64,000 nt of DNA from Clostridia bacterium (GCA_029258515.1 JARHYK010000014.1:156623-220622); one strand, 5' to 3'. Counted from the first letter of the stretch, positions 27,534 to 37,362 are shown. Numbers and translations: made by a program. The notes: generated by a model not told the origin, from the letters alone.

Positions 27534-29717
27534 TTATATTTTCATAGATAATGCCACTTTTTGTCTTTCTAAATCAATATTTATAACTTTAACTTTTACT
27601 ATATCTCCTACTGACACAACTTCTGATGGATTTTTAATAAATTTATTGCTCATTTCTGAAATATGGACTAAACCATCATGTTTTACTCCTATATCTACAA
27701 ATGCTCCAAAATCTATAACATTTCTTACTGTTCCTGTTAATATCATTCCTTCTGTTAAGTCTTCTAATTTTAATACGTCAGAGCGTAAAATTGGTTTTGG
27801 CATATCTTCTCTTGGATCTCTTCCTGGTTTTGATAATTCTTCTATTATATCACTTAATGTCATTTCCCCTATTTCTAGTTCTTTTGCTGTATTTTTTATG
27901 TCTACTTTTTGTAATTTTTCTTGTAGTTTTTGTAATTTTTCTTTGTCTTTTAAATCTTTTTTGTCAAATCCTATTTTTTCTAATAGTTTTTCTGTTTGTT
28001 CATAGCTTTCTGGATGAACTGCTGTTATTTCTAATGGATTATCTCCATCTAAAATTCTTAAAAATCCTGCACATTGTTCAAATGCTACTTTACCTAGTTT
28101 AGGTACTTTTAATAATTGTTTTCTATTTTTTAATTTACCATTTTCATCTCTATATTTTACTATGTTTTTGGCTATTGATTTATTTATTCCTGATACATAT
28201 GAAAGTAGTGAAGGTGTTGCAGTATTTACATCTACACCAACTTTATTAACACTATCTTCTACAACTCCTGTTAGGCTTTCTGCTAATTTTTTTTGATTTA
28301 CATCATGTTGATATTGTCCTACTCCTATTGCTTTAGGGTCTATTTTAACTAATTCTGCTAGTGGATCTTGTAGTCTTCTTGCTATTGAAATAGCACCTCT
28401 TATTGATACATTTATATCTGGATATTCTTCTGTTGCAAGTTTTGATGCTGAATATACTGATGCACCTGCTTCACTTACTATTACATAATGAACTTCTCTT
28501 TTGGCTTCTTTTATCATTTCTGCAACAAACATTTCAGATTCTCTTGATGCAGTTCCATTTCCTATTGCTATCATATCAATTTTGTCTTTTTCAATTAGTT
28601 TTAATAATTCTTTTTTCGCATTTTCTACATCATTTTGAGGTTCTGTTGGATATATTGTTGTATAATCTAAAACTTTACCTGTTTCATCAATTACTGCTAT
28701 TTTACAACCTGTTCTATATGCAGGGTCAAATCCCATTACTGTTTTCCCTTTAATTGGTGCACCTAATAATAGTTGTTTTGCATTTTTTCCAAATACTTTA
28801 ATTGCCTTATCTTCACCTTTTTCTGTCAAATCTGAACGTATTTCTCTATCTATTGATGGCTCAATTAATCTTTTAAAACTGTCTAAAATTGTATCTTTTA
28901 GCATATGAGTAAATTGATTTTCACCTTTTATTATATCTTTTTCTATATTTGTTAGTATTTTATCTTCTGGCTTTTGGATTTTAACTTTTAAAAATTCTTC
29001 TTTTTCTCCTCTATTTATTGCTAAAATTCTATGGCTTGGTATATATTTTATCGGTTCTTGTTTATCATAATACATTTCGTAGTTAGATTTTTCTTCCACA
29101 TTTGATGCTTTTGTATCAATCATGGCTTCTCTATAACATATTCTTTTTATATCTTTTCTATATTTACTATTATCAGAAATATTTTCTGCAATAATATCTA
29201 AAGCTCCTTGAATAGCATCTTCCACATTTTTAACAACTTTATCTTTGTTTTTCTTGTCTTCTTCATTTAATTTATCGATATTCACAAATTGTTTTGCAAT
29301 TTCTTCAATAGGTGTTTTTTCCTTTTGTTCTAGTATGATATTAGCTAGTGGCTCTAATCCTTTGGCTTTTGCAACTGTTGATCTAGTTTTTTTCTTTTGT
29401 TTATAGGGTCTATATATGTCTTCAACTTCTGCTAGCGTTTTACTAGTAGCTACTGCTTGTGAAATTTCAGCTGTTAATTTACCTTGTTCGTCAATAGATT
29501 TAAGAACTTCTTCTTTTCTTTTTTCAAGATTTCTTAAATAAGATAATCTTTCACCTAGTTCCCTAAGGATTTCATCACTTAATCCACCAGTAACCTCTTT
29601 TCTATAACGAGCAATAAAAGGAATCGTATTTCCCTCATCTATTAAGTTCACTGTTTTTTCAACTTGAATTTCTTTAATTTGTAATTCTTGTGCAATAATG
29701 CTATTAATTTTATTCAT
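27534..29717 (-). CDS. tex: Tex family RNA-binding transcription accessory protein
   Basis: 727 residues, full length for Tex. N-terminal helical Tex domain (IPFIARYRKEVTGGLSDE), a YqgF/RNase H-like core at about 325-450 (MGFDPAYRTGCKIAVID), paired helix-hairpin-helix motifs at about 490-560 (ATPSLLSYVSGINKSIAKNI), and a C-terminal S1 RNA-binding domain at about 650-722 (GTVRNVIDFGAFVDIGVKHD). It binds nucleic acid and acts in transcription or translation homeostasis. GGAG lies 9 bases before the ATG. Confidence 0.95.
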   Translation of the reverse strand: MNKINSIIAQELQIKEIQVEKTVNLIDEGNTIPFIARYRKEVTGGLSDEILRELGERLSYLRNLEKRKEEVLKSIDEQGKLTAEISQAVATSKTLAEVEDIYRPYKQKKKTRSTVAKAKGLEPLANIILEQKEKTPIEEIAKQFVNIDKLNEEDKKNKDKVVKNVEDAIQGALDIIAENISDNSKYRKDIKRICYREAMIDTKASNVEEKSNYEMYYDKQEPIKYIPSHRILAINRGEKEEFLKVKIQKPEDKILTNIEKDIIKGENQFTHMLKDTILDSFKRLIEPSIDREIRSDLTEKGEDKAIKVFGKNAKQLLLGAPIKGKTVMGFDPAYRTGCKIAVIDETGKVLDYTTIYPTEPQNDVENAKKELLKLIEKDKIDMIAIGNGTASRESEMFVAEMIKEAKREVHYVIVSEAGASVYSASKLATEEYPDINVSIRGAISIARRLQDPLAELVKIDPKAIGVGQYQHDVNQKKLAESLTGVVEDSVNKVGVDVNTATPSLLSYVSGINKSIAKNIVKYRDENGKLKNRKQLLKVPKLGKVAFEQCAGFLRILDGDNPLEITAVHPESYEQTEKLLEKIGFDKKDLKDKEKLQKLQEKLQKVDIKNTAKELEIGEMTLSDIIEELSKPGRDPREDMPKPILRSDVLKLEDLTEGMILTGTVRNVIDFGAFVDIGVKHDGLVHISEMSNKFIKNPSEVVSVGDIVKVKVINIDLERQKVALSMKI

Positions 29718-30030
29718 TTTATTCTACTCCTTTATATTTTATCTTTTCTTGTTATTTTTGCTCCTTATTGGGACACTTCAAAAAAGGCTCATTTAATTTT
29801 TGGTTAGTCTTTTAATTGTTCATTTGCTTATTTTTAGGTCTTTAATTCTTTCTGTAAATATTCTTCTATTGCATTTTGTATAATTTCTTTTTTATGTCCT
29901 GAACCATTACATTAAAAAATGAGGTTCCTAGATATTTTCTGCCTGTTCATAGCATAAAATCACTCTTATTTCTCTTTATTTTCTAGTTCCCCCATTTTTT
30001 ATGATTCTTTTTTGGCGCGTCCCAAAAGGA
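29718..30030. other. Gene-poor interval between tex and the ABC-F gene
   Basis: 313 bases. On the minus strand the phrase GSGHKKEIIQNAIEEYLQKE can be read for about 25 codons between stops, possibly a relic of a small DNA-binding protein, but I cannot assign it. A decayed copy of the CCTTTTTGGGA hairpin family lies near 29771-29796. No promoter was clear. Confidence 0.3.
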
Positions 30031-30032
30031 TT
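30004..30032 (-). repeat. GGATT-type hairpin at the 3' end of the ABC-F gene
   Basis: On the minus strand AATCCTTTTGG-GACGCG-CCAAAAAAGAAT starts at the stop codon. It is a close relative of the hairpin at 46793-46822 after nrdD. Possible 3' end-forming or dispersed repeat element. Confidence 0.45.
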
Positions 30033-31614
30033 ACTCTATTCCTAAATATTCATTGTATGTTAGTTCTCTATCTATTAAGTCCCCATTTTCTTTTATTTCT
30101 ATTATTCTATTTGCTACTGTTTGCATTAGTTGATGGTCATGTGATGTGAATAGTATATTTCCTTTAAAGTTTTGCATTCCGCTATTTATTGCTGTTATAC
30201 TTTCCATATCCAAGTGGTTTGTTGGTTCGTCAAATATTAAGAAGTTTGCTCCTGATAGCATTATTTTTGATAATACACATCTTACTTTTTCTCCTCCTGA
30301 TAAGACTTTTACTTGTTTTAGTGCTTCATCTCCTGAGAATAGCATTCTTCCTAAAAAGCTTCTTACATATGTTTCATCTGGATCTTTTGAGTATTTTCTT
30401 AGCCAGTCTGTTATACTTTCGTCTGTTTCAAATAGGTAGTTATTATCTTTTGGAAAGTAATTGTTTGTTATTGTTGATCCCCATTTAATTTCTCCTTCAT
30501 CTGGTTCTAGTTCTCCTGCTATTATTTTGAATAGTACAGTTTTTGCATTTTCGTTATCTGCTAAGAATGCTATTTTATTGTCTTGTTTTACTGTAAATGA
30601 TACATTTTTTAGTAGTTGTACTCCATCTACTGTTTTTGATATATTTTTTACTTCTAGTATTTCTTTTCCTGGTTCTCTATCTGGTTTAAAATCTATATAT
30701 GGATATTTCCTGTTTGATGGTTTTATTTCTTCTAGTTCTATTTTTTCTAATGTCTTTTTTCTTGATGTTGCTTGTTTTGATTTTGATGCATTTGCACTAA
30801 ATCTTGCTATGAAGTCTTGTAGTTCTTTTATTTTTTCTTCTTTCTTTTTGTTTTGTTCTCTTGCTTGTTTTAATGCTAATTGACTTGATTCATACCAGAA
30901 GTCGTAGTTTCCTGGATATAGTGTGATTTTTCCAAAATCTACGTCTGCTATGTATGTACATACTTTGTTTAGAAAATATCTGTCATGTGATACTACTATT
31001 ACTGTGTTTTCGTAGTTTATTAGAAATTCTTGTAACCAGTTGATACTTTTTAGGTCTAAGTCGTTTGTTGGTTCGTCTAATAGTAATACATCTGGATTTC
31101 CAAATAGACTTTGGGCTAGTAGTATTTTTACTTTTTCTCTTGGTTCTATTTCTTTCATGTATTTATAGTGATTTTCTGGTGAAATTCCTAAGTCGTTTAA
31201 TAGCATTTGTGCATCTGTTTCTGCATTCCAGCCATCTAGTTCTGCAAATCTTTCTTCTAGTTTTGCTGCTTTCATTCCATCTTCTTCTGAGAAGTCTTCT
31301 TTACTATATATTTCTTCTTTTTCTTTCATTATTTTATATAGCTCTTTGTTTCCCATTATTACTGTATCCATTACTGTTTCTTCTTCATAAGCAAAGTGGT
31401 CTTGTTTTAGAACTGATAAACGTGCTCCTTTTTCTAGGCTTACTTCTCCTTTACTTGGTTCTATTTCTCCTGATAATACTTTTAAGAATGTTGATTTTCC
31501 TGCTCCATTTGCTCCTATTATTCCATAACAGTTTCCTTTTGTGAATTTTAAGTTTACATCTTCGAATAGAATTCTTTTTCCAAATCTTACTGTTACTCCA
31601 GTCGTTGTTAACAT
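30031..31614 (-). CDS. ABC-F family ATPase (YkpA/YbiT-like)
   Basis: 527 residues, two ATPase domains and no membrane helices. Domain 1: GANGAGKST, then LLLDEPTNDLD, but the signature LSGGE is replaced by IEPRE (EIEPREKVKILLAQ near residue 160). Linker at about 240-310 is charged and helical. Domain 2: ADNENAKTVLF instead of a classical Walker A, a normal LSGGEKVR, and LIFDEPTNHLD. ABC-F proteins act on ribosomes in translation rescue or antibiotic protection. Starts three bases after the metK stop, so co-transcribed with it; AGGAGG precedes the ATG. The altered site 1 may change ATP turnover. Confidence 0.9.
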   Translation of the reverse strand: MLTTTGVTVRFGKRILFEDVNLKFTKGNCYGIIGANGAGKSTFLKVLSGEIEPSKGEVSLEKGARLSVLKQDHFAYEEETVMDTVIMGNKELYKIMKEKEEIYSKEDFSEEDGMKAAKLEERFAELDGWNAETDAQMLLNDLGISPENHYKYMKEIEPREKVKILLAQSLFGNPDVLLLDEPTNDLDLKSINWLQEFLINYENTVIVVSHDRYFLNKVCTYIADVDFGKITLYPGNYDFWYESSQLALKQAREQNKKKEEKIKELQDFIARFSANASKSKQATSRKKTLEKIELEEIKPSNRKYPYIDFKPDREPGKEILEVKNISKTVDGVQLLKNVSFTVKQDNKIAFLADNENAKTVLFKIIAGELEPDEGEIKWGSTITNNYFPKDNNYLFETDESITDWLRKYSKDPDETYVRSFLGRMLFSGDEALKQVKVLSGGEKVRCVLSKIMLSGANFLIFDEPTNHLDMESITAINSGMQNFKGNILFTSHDHQLMQTVANRIIEIKENGDLIDRELTYNEYLGIE

Positions 31615-31617
31615 TTT

Positions 31618-32737
31618 TTATTCCTCCTTTATTTTTTCCCATGGTAAATCTTCTTTTCCGAAATGACCATAGTTTGTTGTTTTTTTATATATTGGTTGTT
31701 TTAAGTCTAGATATTTTATTATTCCTTGCGGTGTTAAATCATATTTTTCTTTTATTTTTTCTATTATTTCATCTTCTGGAATTGTATTTGTTCCGTAGGT
31801 ATTTATCCATATTGATAGTGGTTCTTTTTTTCCTATTGCATATGATATTTGTAATTCACATTTTTTACTATATCCTTTTGCTACTATGTTTTTTGCTATG
31901 TGTCTTAGCATATATGCTCCTGATCTATCTACTTTACTTGGATCTTTTCCTGAAAATGCTCCTCCTCCATGTCTTGCCATTCCTCCATATGTATCTACTA
32001 TTATTTTTCTTCCTGTTAATCCGAGTGTCTCCTAGTGGTCCTCCTGTTACGAATTTTCCTGTTGGATTTATATATATTTTTGTATTTTTATCTATCATAT
32101 CTTTTTCTACTATTTCTTTTATTACTTTTTCTATTATTTCTTGTTTTAGATTTTCTATTTCCACATTTTGTTCATGTTGTGTGGATATCAATATTGTTTC
32201 TATTCTTTTTGGAATATCATTTTCATATTCTACGGTTACTTGTGTTTTTCCATCTGGTCGTAGTCCTTTTATTATTCCTTCTTTTCTTACATCTGTTAGT
32301 CTCTTTGCCAGTTTATGTGCTAGGTCTATTGGATATGGCATATAGTTTTTAGTTTCGTTACTTGCATATCCAAACATTATTCCTTGATCTCCTGCTCCTC
32401 CTATATCTACTCCTAATGCTATATCTGGACTCTGTTCAGTTATGTTTATATTTATTTTACATGTTTTATAATCTAAGTCTAATTTTTCATTGTCATATCC
32501 TATTTCTTTTATTGTTTCTCTTGTTAGTTTTTCAATGTCTTTTTTATCTATTTTTGCCTTTGATGTTACTTGTCCAGCTATTGTTATTTCATCTTTTGCT
32601 GCAAATGTTTCTATTGCAACTCTTGAATCTTTATCCTTTTTTAAGTATTCATCTAACAAACTATCTGATATATAGTCACATAATTTATCTGGATGTCCTT
32701 CTGTTACACTTTCACTTGTGAAGTAATATTTTTCCAT
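31618..32737 (-). CDS. metK: S-adenosylmethionine synthetase, read through a +1 shift at CGG
   Basis: MetK makes SAM from methionine and ATP and is normally essential. Motifs in order: [10 protein letters not shown] near residue 12, [12 protein letters not shown] near 115, [11 protein letters not shown], then GGPLGDT at the end of frame 1 and [18 protein letters not shown] in frame 2. Frame 1 has ACT CGG A at 32023-32021; skipping the C gives [19 protein letters not shown], exactly the family sequence, and about 372 residues. Read without a shift, the first product ends about 29 codons later, lacking the active-site C-terminal part. The start has a GGAG site 8-9 bases upstream. No SAM riboswitch is visible in the leader. 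Confidence 0.9.
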
Positions 32738-32771
32738 TTTCTTTTTCTCCTTTTTTGCTTTTAATACCGTT

Positions 32772-32800
32772 ATTTTATCATATTTTGAGTGTTATATCAA
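32772..32800 (-). promoter_or_regulatory. Promoter of metK and the ABC-F gene
   Basis: TTGATA (32800-32795), 17-bp spacer, TAAAAT (32777-32772), about 35 bases before the metK ATG. Confidence 0.65.
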
Positions 32801-32862
32801 GTGTTTTGGCATCTATTGCTTTTTTTGAAGTTTTATGTGATTTTTTATATTTAGGGGGTTTT

Positions 32863-33680
32863 ATGTCTAGAAATGGAAGAAATTGTAGGCGTCAAAAAAA
32901 GAATTTTTATAATTTGAGTTTTGAAAAGAATAAAATAGTTTGGATTATTTCTTTTTTTATTTTTATTGATACTTTTATTTGTTTTAAAGTGTTTATTTCT
33001 TTTAATTCTAATAAAGTTGTAAATGCTGATGTTTCTAGCATTGAAAATGTATTTAGTGATAATTCTTCTACTGATGAAAATATTGTTACTAATTCTGATC
33101 TTTTGTTTGAAAAAGATGAAGATTTTGATTATGATTCTTATTATGCTAATAAGTCTAGAAGTTTTACTTTATGTGCTATTGGTGATTTTATGTATCATAA
33201 TACTCAATACTTTGATGCTTATTTATAGGATACTTAGAAATATGACTTTTCTTATGTTTTTGATGATATTAAGATGTATACTTTTTCTCCTAATATTACT
33301 ATTGGTAATCTGGAAACTAGTTTTGCATGGAGAGATATAGGATATAGTAATTATTCTACGTTTAATTCCTCTGATAACTTAGTAAAAGCTCTTAGGGATA
33401 TTAGTGTTTATATTATTTTAGGTAATCACCCTCATACTTTGGAACCCATGAATAAAAGAACTGTTACAATCTTAGATGGTTCTAAAAAAGATTATTTTGT
33501 TGTTTATGCTTTAGGTATTTTTATTTGTGATCAAAATGCTTCTAATACTTGTAATTCTATTATTTTGAAATCTTTTGTATTACTAGTGATAAAGATACTT
33601 CTATTGGTAAAGCTAAATATGAACATTTGAAGGTTTATCTTAAGAAGATTAAGAATATTTTATGTGAAAATACAAACTAA
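32863..33680 (+). pseudogene. Decayed CapA-like (PGA_cap) metallophosphatase
   Basis: AGGGGG precedes the ATG. The encoded product has a basic start, one membrane helix, an acidic spacer and then CapA blocks FTLCAIGDFMYHNTQYFDAY, YDFSYVFDDIKMYTFSPN and ITIGNLETSFAWRD, later ILGNHPHTLEPMNKRTVTI and GSKKDYFVVYALGIF. Two in-frame TAG codons (33226-33228 and six bases further on), an internal deletion between LVKALRDISV and the GNHPH block, and a late frame change show decay. Intact relatives are membrane-anchored enzymes linked to surface polymer synthesis. The final frame ends at a TAA at 33680. Confidence 0.75.
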
Positions 33681-33708
33681 TTTATATGTAAATATTTTAG
33701 TAATTATA

Positions 33709-33740
33709 AAAAAACATTCCATTTAATTTGGAATGTTTTT
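33709..33740. terminator. Terminator after tRNA-Lys(CUU)
   Basis: AAAACATTCCA / TGGAATGTTTT 11-bp stem, 7-base loop, U-run on both sides; starts at the tRNA 3' end. Confidence 0.8.
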
Positions 33741-33816
33741 TGGTGCACCATCTCGGGTTCGAACCGAGGACCTCTTGATTAAGAGTCAATTGCTCTACCA
33801 ACTGAGCTAATGGTGC
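33741..33816 (-). tRNA. tRNA-Lys (anticodon CUU), CCA encoded
   Basis: The acceptor GCACCAT pairs with ATGGTGC, anticodon loop CTCTTAA (CUU), T-arm CTCGGTTCGAACCCGAG, ACCA at the 3' end. Confidence 0.95.
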
Positions 33817-33838
33817 ATATATTTTATTTGTTTTTTTT

Positions 33839-33867
33839 ATTATATGCTTTTTAGATTACTTTGTCAA
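33839..33867 (-). promoter_or_regulatory. Promoter of tRNA-Lys(CUU)
   Basis: Consensus TTGACA (33867-33862), 17-bp spacer, TATAAT (33844-33839). Confidence 0.8.
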
Positions 33868-33960
33868 TACTAAACTATTGAATTTGCTTATTTTTTATGT
33901 TTTAAGTATATAAATTAACTAAGAATTTTATATAAATATAAAATTCTTAGTTTTCAATTG

Positions 33961-35793
33961 TTATATTTCCTTATTAGCTGTGTTTGTTGTAGTTGTTTCA
34001 GGTATCGAATCCGGATTTGGTATTGGCTCTGGTTGTGGTTTAGGAGTAGGCGTTGGTGTTGGTACTGGTGTTGGCTCTGGCTGTGGTGCTGGTTCTTTAT
34101 TTTGTTTTGTACCTTTTATAATTATTGTTTGCATTGCATCGTATGTATCTCTAGATAATATTTTGCTTGATACTATTTTTCCATTTAATGTTTTTGTTAT
34201 ATATGTTTGTGTTTTTCTACCATTTGCACCTCTTTGTTTTATTATTTCTTTTCCTACTGGTAAATTCGGATCTTCTATGTATTTAGTTGATGTAGGAATT
34301 GTTGCAATTGTTTCAGTTTTAAATGAGATTTTGTATTCTTCCTCTTCTTTTATCCCATATATAGATATTGTTGCAATTCCATTTTTAGCTGATGCTAGAA
34401 TTTTTATTGGATATTTTCTTGTGTTTTTGAATTTAAAATCTGTCATTCCATAGACAACTGTTGCATCTAATCCTGGTCCTATATATGATGTTACAAATTG
34501 GTGATTTCTTCTTTCTATTGGTTCTAAATTGGCTTTTAATATTGCATTATATAGTGTTGATGATATTTGGCATATTCCTCCTCCTATACCATCTACTACT
34601 TCCCCTGATTCATATACTTTTGCATTTTTATATCCTGCTCCTGGTGTTCTTGGACCTAAAGTTTTATTATATGAAAATACTTCGCCTGGTAGTAATACTT
34701 TCCCATTTATTTTTCTGCAAGCTATTTGCAAATTTGTTGTTCTATCTCTATTTCCTCCATCAAACATTGTTGATGATGTTGCTAATTGATCGGGAAATGC
34801 TTTTGTTCCTATTTGTTCTATTGTTATTTCTGGTTTTGTTATTATTAAATTTATTATATATTCTTCTTTATCTTCTTCTAGAATTTTTTTTGCTTCAGCT
34901 ATATCAAAATCTATTCCTTCTACTTCTGGATAAACTTTAAATGGATCTTTTGTGTAATATGCATTTTTCACTTCTTTATATATTTCATCATGTATTTTCT
35001 CAATGTTGATTTTTTCTGGTTCTTTTTCTATTGTTGGTATTTCTATATATTCATTTGATATTTTAGCTTCTTTTAAATTTTCTTTTACTTTCTCCAACAA
35101 TTTTTCTGTGTCTATTTTAATTCCTTTTGTTCCTTTAGTTATTTTTAGTTTATTATTTTCTACATAATATCCAGATTTTATCATTACTCCTGGAAGATTT
35201 GTTCCTATGTCTTCTATTTGCTTTTTTGCTATCTCGTCATTTATTTTTAAATCTAAATCTATATCTTTTTTTCCGATTAGCGTGATTAGTATTTCATAGT
35301 TATTTGCAAATATATTTTTACTTCTCCCTACATTTTTTGCTTCTACTATTGCCTTATCTATATCATAACTTGTTTCAATTACTTTAGGATTTATTCCTGT
35401 TTCATAGTCTTTGTATTTTATTTGAATTTCTTTTTCTTTTTTCTCATTATATATTGTTTCTATTTTTCCTTTTGCTTCTTCTGATGTTAGTCCTGATACA
35501 TCTATTCCTTGTATTTTTACTCCTGTTATTATTGTTTGTTTATTCATGTTTATCATTGAAAATATTGTTGAAAATATTATTAACATTAATATTATTGATA
35601 TGGCTGTTAATATTATTATCTTTTTATTCTTTTTGTTTGATTTTTTTTCTTTTACTATTTCTTCTTTGTCTTCTTTAAGTTCTTTTTCTTCTAGTGTTTT
35701 TTCTGTTGTTTCATTAAATTTTTTTTGAATTTCTTCTTGTATTTTTTCTTGTTTTGCTTTTATTTCTTCTTCTTTTATTATTTCTTTATCCAT
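33961..35793 (-). CDS. VanW-family peptidoglycan-binding membrane protein
   Basis: 610 residues. A highly charged cytoplasmic N-terminus (about 1-55, coiled-coil-like), one membrane helix at about 57-80, and repeated peptidoglycan-binding-4 type domains (TGVKIQGIDVSGLTSEEAKG). Then VanW motifs (FSYNKTLGPRTPGAGYKNAK, GGGICQISSTLYNAIL, DATVVYGMTDFKF), a G5-like segment and a Pro/Thr-rich C-terminal tail. It is probably an extracytoplasmic cell-wall protein; VanW function is unknown. GGGG lies six bases before the ATG. Confidence 0.85.
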   Translation of the reverse strand: MDKEIIKEEEIKAKQEKIQEEIQKKFNETTEKTLEEKELKEDKEEIVKEKKSNKKNKKIIILTAISIILMLIIFSTIFSMINMNKQTIITGVKIQGIDVSGLTSEEAKGKIETIYNEKKEKEIQIKYKDYETGINPKVIETSYDIDKAIVEAKNVGRSKNIFANNYEILITLIGKKDIDLDLKINDEIAKKQIEDIGTNLPGVMIKSGYYVENNKLKITKGTKGIKIDTEKLLEKVKENLKEAKISNEYIEIPTIEKEPEKINIEKIHDEIYKEVKNAYYTKDPFKVYPEVEGIDFDIAEAKKILEEDKEEYIINLIITKPEITIEQIGTKAFPDQLATSSTMFDGGNRDRTTNLQIACRKINGKVLLPGEVFSYNKTLGPRTPGAGYKNAKVYESGEVVDGIGGGICQISSTLYNAILKANLEPIERRNHQFVTSYIGPGLDATVVYGMTDFKFKNTRKYPIKILASAKNGIATISIYGIKEEEEYKISFKTETIATIPTSTKYIEDPNLPVGKEIIKQRGANGRKTQTYITKTLNGKIVSSKILSRDTYDAMQTIIIKGTKQNKEPAPQPEPTPVPTPTPTPKPQPEPIPNPDSIPETTTTNTANKEI

Positions 35794-35821
35794 TGTTTTC
35801 CCCCTTTTTTATCTTCTTTAA

Positions 35822-35850
35822 ATTTTATCATAAAAAAAAAATTTTTACAA
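35822..35850 (-). promoter_or_regulatory. Promoter of the VanW gene
   Basis: TTGTAA (35850-35845), 17-bp spacer, TAAAAT (35827-35822). Confidence 0.6.
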
Positions 35851-35965
35851 CATTTTTTTACTTTTTACATAGTTATATAGTTACTTAGTTAATCATATGT
35901 TTACTAATATTTTTTATGCTTTAAACAAAAAAATGGCAAATTTTCTACTTTTTTTTAAAAAAAGC

Positions 35966-35994
35966 TTGAACATTGTTGGATTTAATATTATAAT
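35966..35994 (+). promoter_or_regulatory. Promoter of the CBM gene
   Basis: TTGAAC (35966-35971), 17-bp spacer, TATAAT (35989-35994), 34 bases before the ATG. Confidence 0.7.
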
Positions 35995-36028
35995 GTTGGT
36001 AGCAAAAGATAAATGAGGAGTTTTTGAT

Positions 36029-36502
36029 ATGGAATTAATGAAAAATATTTTTTTTAATACCGATAAATTAATACAAAATAGTAGCGTAAAAATATCTTAT
36101 ACTGGTAGATTTTTTCAAGATAATAGTGAAGATGTTTTTATTCATTATGGCTTTGGTATTAATTGGGATAATTTAAATGAAATAAAGATGGAGAAAACAG
36201 ATTTAGGTTTCCAAGCTGAACTACTTTTAAACGAAGGAGATTCTTTTAATCTTTGTTTTAGAAATGGTAATAATGAATGGGATAATAACGAAGGTCAAAA
36301 CTATGTATTCGTTCTAGAAAAACCTCAAACTGAACTTATTGTTTTAGATGATGAACCTGTTTCTTTAGGTTCTGCTAGAAAGCTTAGAAAATCTTATTTA
36401 TGGAGTAAAAAAATTCGTTTAGCTGTTTATAAAATTGTTACTTATATTCCTAAATTAATTTCCGGAAATTATAGAAGAAAAGTTAGTGGATTTAGTGAAT
36501 AA
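36029..36502 (+). CDS. Carbohydrate-binding module (CBM25-like) protein
   Basis: 157 residues. The N-terminal 100 residues have the starch-binding CBM25 layout: VKISYTGRFF, VFIHYGFGINWDN, an aromatic-rich core and FRNGNNEWDNNEGQNYVF. No signal peptide, so cytoplasmic and possibly glycogen-binding. The C-terminal 45 residues are basic (KLRKSYLWSKKIRLAVYK). GAGGAG precedes the ATG. A single-gene unit with its own promoter and terminator. Confidence 0.75.
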   Translation: MELMKNIFFNTDKLIQNSSVKISYTGRFFQDNSEDVFIHYGFGINWDNLNEIKMEKTDLGFQAELLLNEGDSFNLCFRNGNNEWDNNEGQNYVFVLEKPQTELIVLDDEPVSLGSARKLRKSYLWSKKIRLAVYKIVTYIPKLISGNYRRKVSGFSE

Positions 36503-36561
36503 TGATATAAAAACAAAAAAACAAAGTATTTTATACTTTGTTTTTTTGTTTTTATATCATT
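36501..36561. terminator. 29-bp perfect hairpin shared by two convergent genes
   Basis: A 29-bp perfect stem with a TTT loop overlaps the stop codons of both the CBM gene and the dehydrogenase gene. Its arms are mostly A or T with few G or C. It serves as a bidirectional terminator. Confidence 0.85.
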
Positions 36562-37286
36562 GACCATCCTCCATTTATCGCTAATACTTGTCCTGTTGTA
36601 TATTCATCATCTATCAACCAATTTATGCATCTAGCTATATCTGTTGGTTGTCCTATTCTTTCTAATGGTATTTCTTGTTTTATTTGTTCTAGTTCTTGTT
36701 TTGTATACTCACTATTCATTTTTGTATTTATAATACCTGGTGCGATTGAATTTACTCTTATATTTGATGGTCCTAATTCTTTTGCTAGTGATTTTGTTAG
36801 TCCATCCATTCCTGCTTTTGATATTGAATATACTACTTCCATTGACGCACCTATTTGTCCCCATATTGATGATATATTTATTATGCATCCTTTTTTGTTA
36901 TGTACCATATTAGGAGTTACTTCTTTACTCATGCAAAAAGCTGAATACAAATTTGTGTTTATAATTTCATCCCAATCTTTTTTTGTTACATCTGTTATTA
37001 ATTGATTTTTGGTTATTCCTGCATTATTTATTAATACGTCTATTTTTTTATATTTTTTAATAGTATATTCTACCATTTTTTTGCATTCTTCTTCTTTTGA
37101 TACATCTGCTTTAAATATTTCTAGTTTTTTTCCTTCTTTTTGTAATTCCTCTTGTAGTTCTTTAGCTTCTTTTTCTGATTTATTATAGTTTGCTATTACT
37201 ATATTATTGTTTTTGCTTAGTGTTTTTGCTATTTCTTTTCCTATTCCATTAGATGCTCCTGTTACTATTATTACTTTGTTTTCCAT
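36552..37286 (-). CDS. Short-chain dehydrogenase/reductase (FabG-like)
   Basis: 244 residues. Classical SDR features: GASNGIGKEIA (NAD(P) loop), NNAGITKNQ, Ser in NISSIWGQIG, Tyr-Lys in YSISKAGMD, and a C-terminal GQVLAINGGWSMI. Matches 3-oxoacyl-ACP reductases in length and motifs but stands alone, outside a fatty-acid cluster, so the substrate is uncertain. It needs no shift or rare start. The minus-strand transcript ends at the 29-bp hairpin. Confidence 0.9.
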   Translation of the reverse strand: MENKVIIVTGASNGIGKEIAKTLSKNNNIVIANYNKSEKEAKELQEELQKEGKKLEIFKADVSKEEECKKMVEYTIKKYKKIDVLINNAGITKNQLITDVTKKDWDEIINTNLYSAFCMSKEVTPNMVHNKKGCIINISSIWGQIGASMEVVYSISKAGMDGLTKSLAKELGPSNIRVNSIAPGIINTKMNSEYTKQELEQIKQEIPLERIGQPTDIARCINWLIDDEYTTGQVLAINGGWSMI

Positions 37287-37314
37287 TTTCTATCTCCTTT
37301 ATTAGAAAATACAT

Positions 37315-37355
37315 AAAAAAGCCGATAATTAAGAATGTTTTCAAAACTATCGACC
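37315..37355 (-). terminator. Terminator of the tRNA Lys-Glu-Thr unit
   Basis: On the minus strand GTCGATA pairs with TATCGGC (one G-U pair), followed by a six-base T-run. Confidence 0.75.
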
Positions 37356-37362
37356 TTTATAT

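Noticed and set aside
31605..32721. Long leucine-rich plus-strand open frames opposite metK, gyrA, VanW and others
   Set aside because: They are hydrophobic shadows of A-rich minus-strand genes, with no ribosome sites or recognisable motifs.
32738..32771. SAM riboswitch upstream of metK
   Set aside because: The leader after the promoter is only about 30 bases long and shows no junction structure.
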